Under the pieces are notes generated by a model that did not search any database, was not told the origin of the DNA, and saw only the letters and a program-made list of their open reading frames with translations. Below, piece by piece: positions 61,021 through 64,000 of a stretch of 64,000 nt of DNA; the first letter of the stretch is position 1; each line of letters opens with the position of its first letter. Both the position numbers and the translations under genes were made by a program. The stretch comes from JADJXV01 sp046328995 (lineage in GTDB: Bacteria > Bacteroidota > Ignavibacteria > Kapaibacteriales > UBA961): NCBI GenBank assembly GCA_046328995.1, contig JAXLVN010000005.1, positions 124,001 through 188,000 on the forward strand, read 5' to 3'.

Positions 61021-62325
61021 ATGGATTCGAACTCAACTTCCAATATGCTCCACACCTACCTCGACGGTGAGTTGGATCAGACTCACGAGAAGCCTCTCTT
61101 TGAAGAGCTTGCGCAAAATCAGGAGTTGCGAGCTGAAATGAGAGATTTACTCGCAATTCGTGCCGCCGTACAGCACGATGTCGAGGCATTTTCACCGCCG
61201 ATTGCAGCGACGAACAATGTATTTAGTACTCTTGGATTTACCATGCCTGCCTCGGCCCCGATTGCAGCACCCGCTCCTGTGCTTACGACCGGTGTAGCCA
61301 CGGTGGCTGCTACGACATCATGGTGGAGCAGACTATGGCTCCCAACAACGACGTTACTTATTGGTGCCGGAATTACATATCTTCTTCTGCAATGGGGATA
61401 CTCGTCGGCTCTGGCTGCTAAAGACAGTAAGTATGCCGACCAAATTCAGCATATCCGCTCCGAAGCTGATAAAGCGATCGACTTGGCAAAGAAAAGTGCA
61501 GCACCTGCGCTCCATGCTGCTGAACCACAAGTGATAATTAAAAAAGTGTACTATCCTGTTGTAAAATATAAAGAAATCCCCGGTGCTACTCCGTCACAAT
61601 CCGAGACGGCGAATTCTGGAAGTGGGAATGACGTCAGCGCAGGAACTCTTTCGAGCGAAATGCCAATCGTTCTTTCGACACCACTTCGGAGCACCGAACA
61701 ATCGAACCGTGATGGTGCTTCAATTCTGGGAAAAAACAATGCATCAGTATATTTCGCCTCTTCTGTTTCGACGCCTAATCAGCAAGAATGGGCAAAGAGT
61801 GGTGAGAGTACGGACGAATTTCAAGCTCATGATACACCATCGTTGTGGATAAAACTAAGCCAAAATGCTGCATCAATCAGTGCAACGACGTCAACTAATT
61901 TACCGCCGCAGGAAGCATTCCTTAATAATTTTAACGGTGAATTAGGGTGGATGCTTACGCCATCGTTATCTCTCGGTGTGAAAGTCGGGAGAGAAGCATT
62001 CCCAATGAGTTATTATGGGGTGACCAATGGTCGTACTTCTCGGTATGAGCAGTATTCTGCACTTCTGTGGGGAGGATTGTCTGCAGATGTGAGACCTACC
62101 GAGTTATCATTTTTTGGTGGAATTCAGCCCTACTTTTCCGGTGTAGCAGGAGGATCAGAGCTCGGTCCGCTTGTACGCGGCGAGACGGGGCTACTCTTTC
62201 AGATTACATCACAGATCGGTCTTTCCGCCGGTAGCAATGCAACAGGTATGTTTTATCAATTCCAGGGTACAAACTTCTCTACATGGAAATTTGGCGTTAC
62301 GACCGGCATCACCTTTCATTTTTAA
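61021..62325 (+). CDS. Predicted dual-membrane anti-sigma factor with C-terminal outer-membrane barrel (Dma-like)
   Basis: 434 residues in an unusual order. N-terminal helices (about 1-58, LHTYLDGELDQTHEKPLFEELAQ) resemble an anti-sigma domain without zinc Cys. One membrane helix follows (about 108-125, LPTTTLLIGAGITYLLLQW), then a long Ala/Ser/Pro/Glu-rich segment of low complexity (about 130-285) and a beta-rich C-terminal part (about 290-434, LGWMLTPSLSLGVKVG) that ends GITFHF, the aromatic end of an outer-membrane barrel. Proteins of this layout, called Dma in Bacteroides thetaiotaomicron, span both membranes and hold an ECF factor. The adjacent sigma gene (60418) supports the pairing. 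The topology is inferred from pattern alone. Confidence 0.7.
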   Translation: MDSNSTSNMLHTYLDGELDQTHEKPLFEELAQNQELRAEMRDLLAIRAAVQHDVEAFSPPIAATNNVFSTLGFTMPASAPIAAPAPVLTTGVATVAATTSWWSRLWLPTTTLLIGAGITYLLLQWGYSSALAAKDSKYADQIQHIRSEADKAIDLAKKSAAPALHAAEPQVIIKKVYYPVVKYKEIPGATPSQSETANSGSGNDVSAGTLSSEMPIVLSTPLRSTEQSNRDGASILGKNNASVYFASSVSTPNQQEWAKSGESTDEFQAHDTPSLWIKLSQNAASISATTSTNLPPQEAFLNNFNGELGWMLTPSLSLGVKVGREAFPMSYYGVTNGRTSRYEQYSALLWGGLSADVRPTELSFFGGIQPYFSGVAGGSELGPLVRGETGLLFQITSQIGLSAGSNATGMFYQFQGTNFSTWKFGVTTGITFHF

Positions 62326-62352
62326 TTGTATCATCGTATGTGTAACCGAATT

Positions 62353-63033
62353 ATGAAATATAGATTGTTTGCAGTAATACTCTTGGCTCTCAGCTTGTCG
62401 TCGTGCTTTAAAAACCCGACAGACCTCGAAGGCGGACCTGGAGTAGTCGTTACCGAGCCGGCAGCAGCGGTTATGATAAAACCGAATAAAATAGTCGCTG
62501 AAGGGAAGCATATCATCAATAATACATTGGTGAATTTAGATGCAATTCGATTTATATCCGATAGTGCAAAAATTGATACCTCCGGAACTATTCCTTATCT
62601 ATGGCTTAAAGGAGAATGTCAAATGTCGCTTAACCCCGGTAAGCCATTACAGCCGGCAATGCTGAATGTCGCTTTGCACAGTGTGTCATTTCGCTTAGAT
62701 TCACTGCCGTTGTCCGACGTTGATTGCCGATTACGAAACTCTCCCGCGAGAGGATCAGGTATATCTTTCCTTATCCGTAAAAGCATCGTTCGTAAAGATG
62801 GAGGCGGTAAGGATTTCAGAGATACAACGTCTCAATCTCTGAACGCAGATGGTTCGAATTCAATACTCGCTATGGCTCGACTAGTTGATACGCATACGTA
62901 TTCACCACAATACAGACATCAATATATGGTAGAAATTACCTTCCATTTGATGGTTGAAGTCGATAAAGACAAGGGTATGGGAGAAGATGAATTCCCGATT
63001 GTGGGAAAAATAAATGTGCCAATTAATTATTAA
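62353..63033 (+). CDS. Lipoprotein downstream of the sigma/anti-sigma pair, unrecognised
   Basis: 226 residues. Lipobox SLSSC with Cys18 (KYRLFAVILLALSLSSC). The rest is beta-rich, with strands such as VALHSVSFRLDS and QYMVEITFHLMVE. ATG 62353 (Met10 of the longer frame) fits the signal peptide; ATG 62338 is also possible. It begins 27 bp after the anti-sigma gene stop, so it may be part of the same operon or a target of the sigma factor. No family recognised. Confidence 0.65.
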   Translation: MKYRLFAVILLALSLSSCFKNPTDLEGGPGVVVTEPAAAVMIKPNKIVAEGKHIINNTLVNLDAIRFISDSAKIDTSGTIPYLWLKGECQMSLNPGKPLQPAMLNVALHSVSFRLDSLPLSDVDCRLRNSPARGSGISFLIRKSIVRKDGGGKDFRDTTSQSLNADGSNSILAMARLVDTHTYSPQYRHQYMVEITFHLMVEVDKDKGMGEDEFPIVGKINVPINY

Positions 63034-63089
63034 ATAGTTAGTTTAGGAAGTCAACTGTTTGTACAGTATTTACTTTATTGGAGTTTTTT

Positions 63090-64000
63090 ATGAAACGTTT
63101 TTTTTCTCTTTCAACGCAAATTCTTGCGTTGATGATTGCTTTTTTCGCAATCTCCGGAGCGTCAAAAGCTGCTGCTCCCGGGACGCCGCTTTCGTTTACA
63201 GCCCGCATTCTTGATGGTACGAAATATGTCTATTTAGAATGGAAGTCAAATTCGGAAAATGGGGCAGGGAAGGCAGACGGATATTCATTATTCATGGCAT
63301 CTGGAAAAACAGATAATCTCAATAATTTCAAGAAAGTTGCAACCATAACGAATGGAACGGTCTTTAAAATCAAAGACCTGAATTCCGGAGATTATACTTT
63401 TTATCTTACTGCTTATAACGCAGACGGTGAAAGCAATCGTACCGATTATCGTATGGTGACAGTACCCGGCGATAATACCGATCTAACGATTAAATTTATA
63501 TCCCAACCGGTTACGACCGCTTCTGTGGGTAAAGAATATATGTACAAGTCGATTGCAGTCTCGAGTATTTCGAGTACGCAGGTAAGCTATAAGCTTGACG
63601 GTGGTGCTCCCGATGGTATGAAAATAGACGAAAAAACCGGTGTCGTGACATGGACTCCTACTGCTGACGGAATCTATAAATACACAATCGTTGCATATTT
63701 AGCCGACAAACCAGACATTAAGCCGGCGACACAGACAATCGAAGTAAAAGTCGGGAACGGAAATCAAGATAATTCTTTGAAATTTGTTACCGAGCCAATC
63801 CGCCAAGCTTCTGCCGGTGTGGCATATACCTACCAACCCAAGGTGACGTCTTCTGATCCCAACCTACAGGTTCTCTTCCGTTTAGATTACGCCCCCGACG
63901 GAATGACTATTGATGAAAAAACAGGATTAATTACTTGGACACCAGCCAAAGACGGTGAATATAAAGTACTTCTTACCGCCTATGTACCTGGTACTTCGAT
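63090..64000 (+). CDS. Secreted protein with FN3-like and putative Ig (He_PIG-type) repeats, 3'-truncated
   Basis: At least 303 residues; it continues past the window end. Signal peptide (about 1-28, MIAFFAISGASKA, cut near AAA). An FN3-like domain (about 30-128) with VYLEWKSNSENGAGKADGYS, then at least two He_PIG/cadherin-like repeats: YKLDGGAPDGMKIDEKTG and FRLDYAPDGMTIDEKTG, each closing with a TWTP-type motif. These repeats suggest a large surface or secreted protein, perhaps another T9SS cargo, but its C-terminus is not visible. It lies 56 bp after the lipoprotein gene. Confidence 0.8.
   Translation, partial: MKRFFSLSTQILALMIAFFAISGASKAAAPGTPLSFTARILDGTKYVYLEWKSNSENGAGKADGYSLFMASGKTDNLNNFKKVATITNGTVFKIKDLNSGDYTFYLTAYNADGESNRTDYRMVTVPGDNTDLTIKFISQPVTTASVGKEYMYKSIAVSSISSTQVSYKLDGGAPDGMKIDEKTGVVTWTPTADGIYKYTIVAYLADKPDIKPATQTIEVKVGNGNQDNSLKFVTEPIRQASAGVAYTYQPKVTSSDPNLQVLFRLDYAPDGMTIDEKTGLITWTPAKDGEYKVLLTAYVPGTS

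Overview
The window looks like a chromosomal segment of a free-living Gram-negative bacterium of the Bacteroidetes/Chlorobi (FCB) group, most like a Kapabacteria or Ignavibacteria lineage. The evidence is a PorQ-like protein of the type IX secretion system (T9SS), several large secreted proteins with T9SS-type C-terminal sorting domains, OmpA/PD40 envelope proteins, BshA of bacillithiol synthesis, an FbaB-type aldolase, and promoter -7 boxes that resemble the Bacteroidetes TAnnTTTG form. The taxonomic call is inference; no rRNA gene is present.

Layout. 1-4754: the end of an unrecognised gene, then cobalamin-dependent methionine synthase, encoded as two ORFs because a 510-bp cassette (27-bp perfect inverted repeats around a GxxExxY / PD-(D/E)XK-type gene) sits exactly in the linker before the AdoMet activation domain. 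4979-11887: a proton antiporter, valS, a glycosyltransferase and a thiolase. 11987-22252 (minus): two giant paralogous von Willebrand A / T9SS proteins and an LD-carboxypeptidase. 22510-30775: tRNA-Ser, an ECF sigma factor, a LytR_C protein, rsfS, argS, a double-CDGSH protein, a Nudix hydrolase, parA-parB, a YbgC-like thioesterase, a PorQ-like protein and a small exported protein. 30900-40425: aat, a PorE-like OmpA lipoprotein, PBP1A, a T9SS cargo protein, two paralogous lipoproteins, a DUF971 protein, an FKBP lipoprotein and an orphan LuxR-type regulator. 40497-48718: ABC exporter, fbaB, a repeat cluster, a DUF1801 protein, an integral membrane protein, bshA, a YigZ protein, an exported M18 peptidase and an OsmC protein. 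48799-58065: T9SS M14 carboxypeptidase, dut, a second OmpA/PD40 protein, a beta-barrel protein, rsmB and trxB. 58277-64000: lipoproteins, a beta-propeller protein, then an ECF sigma factor followed by an anti-sigma-like protein with one membrane helix and an outer-membrane-barrel-like C terminus, a lipoprotein and a secreted Ig/FN3-like protein that runs off the window.

How the genes work together. Much of the window is envelope biology: PorQ-like and PorE-like components that could serve T9SS, at least four putative T9SS cargo proteins, peptidoglycan enzymes (PBP1A, LD-carboxypeptidase), and a sigma/anti-sigma pair that could sense the outer membrane. Housekeeping genes (valS, argS, rsfS, aat, dut, rsmB, trxB, parAB) are scattered among them.

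Most unusual points: the metH-splitting inverted-repeat cassette; two hairpins with nearly the same 20-nt loop but different, compensating stems (11899-11940 and 43472-43507); and the predicted dual-membrane anti-sigma factor at 61021-62325.
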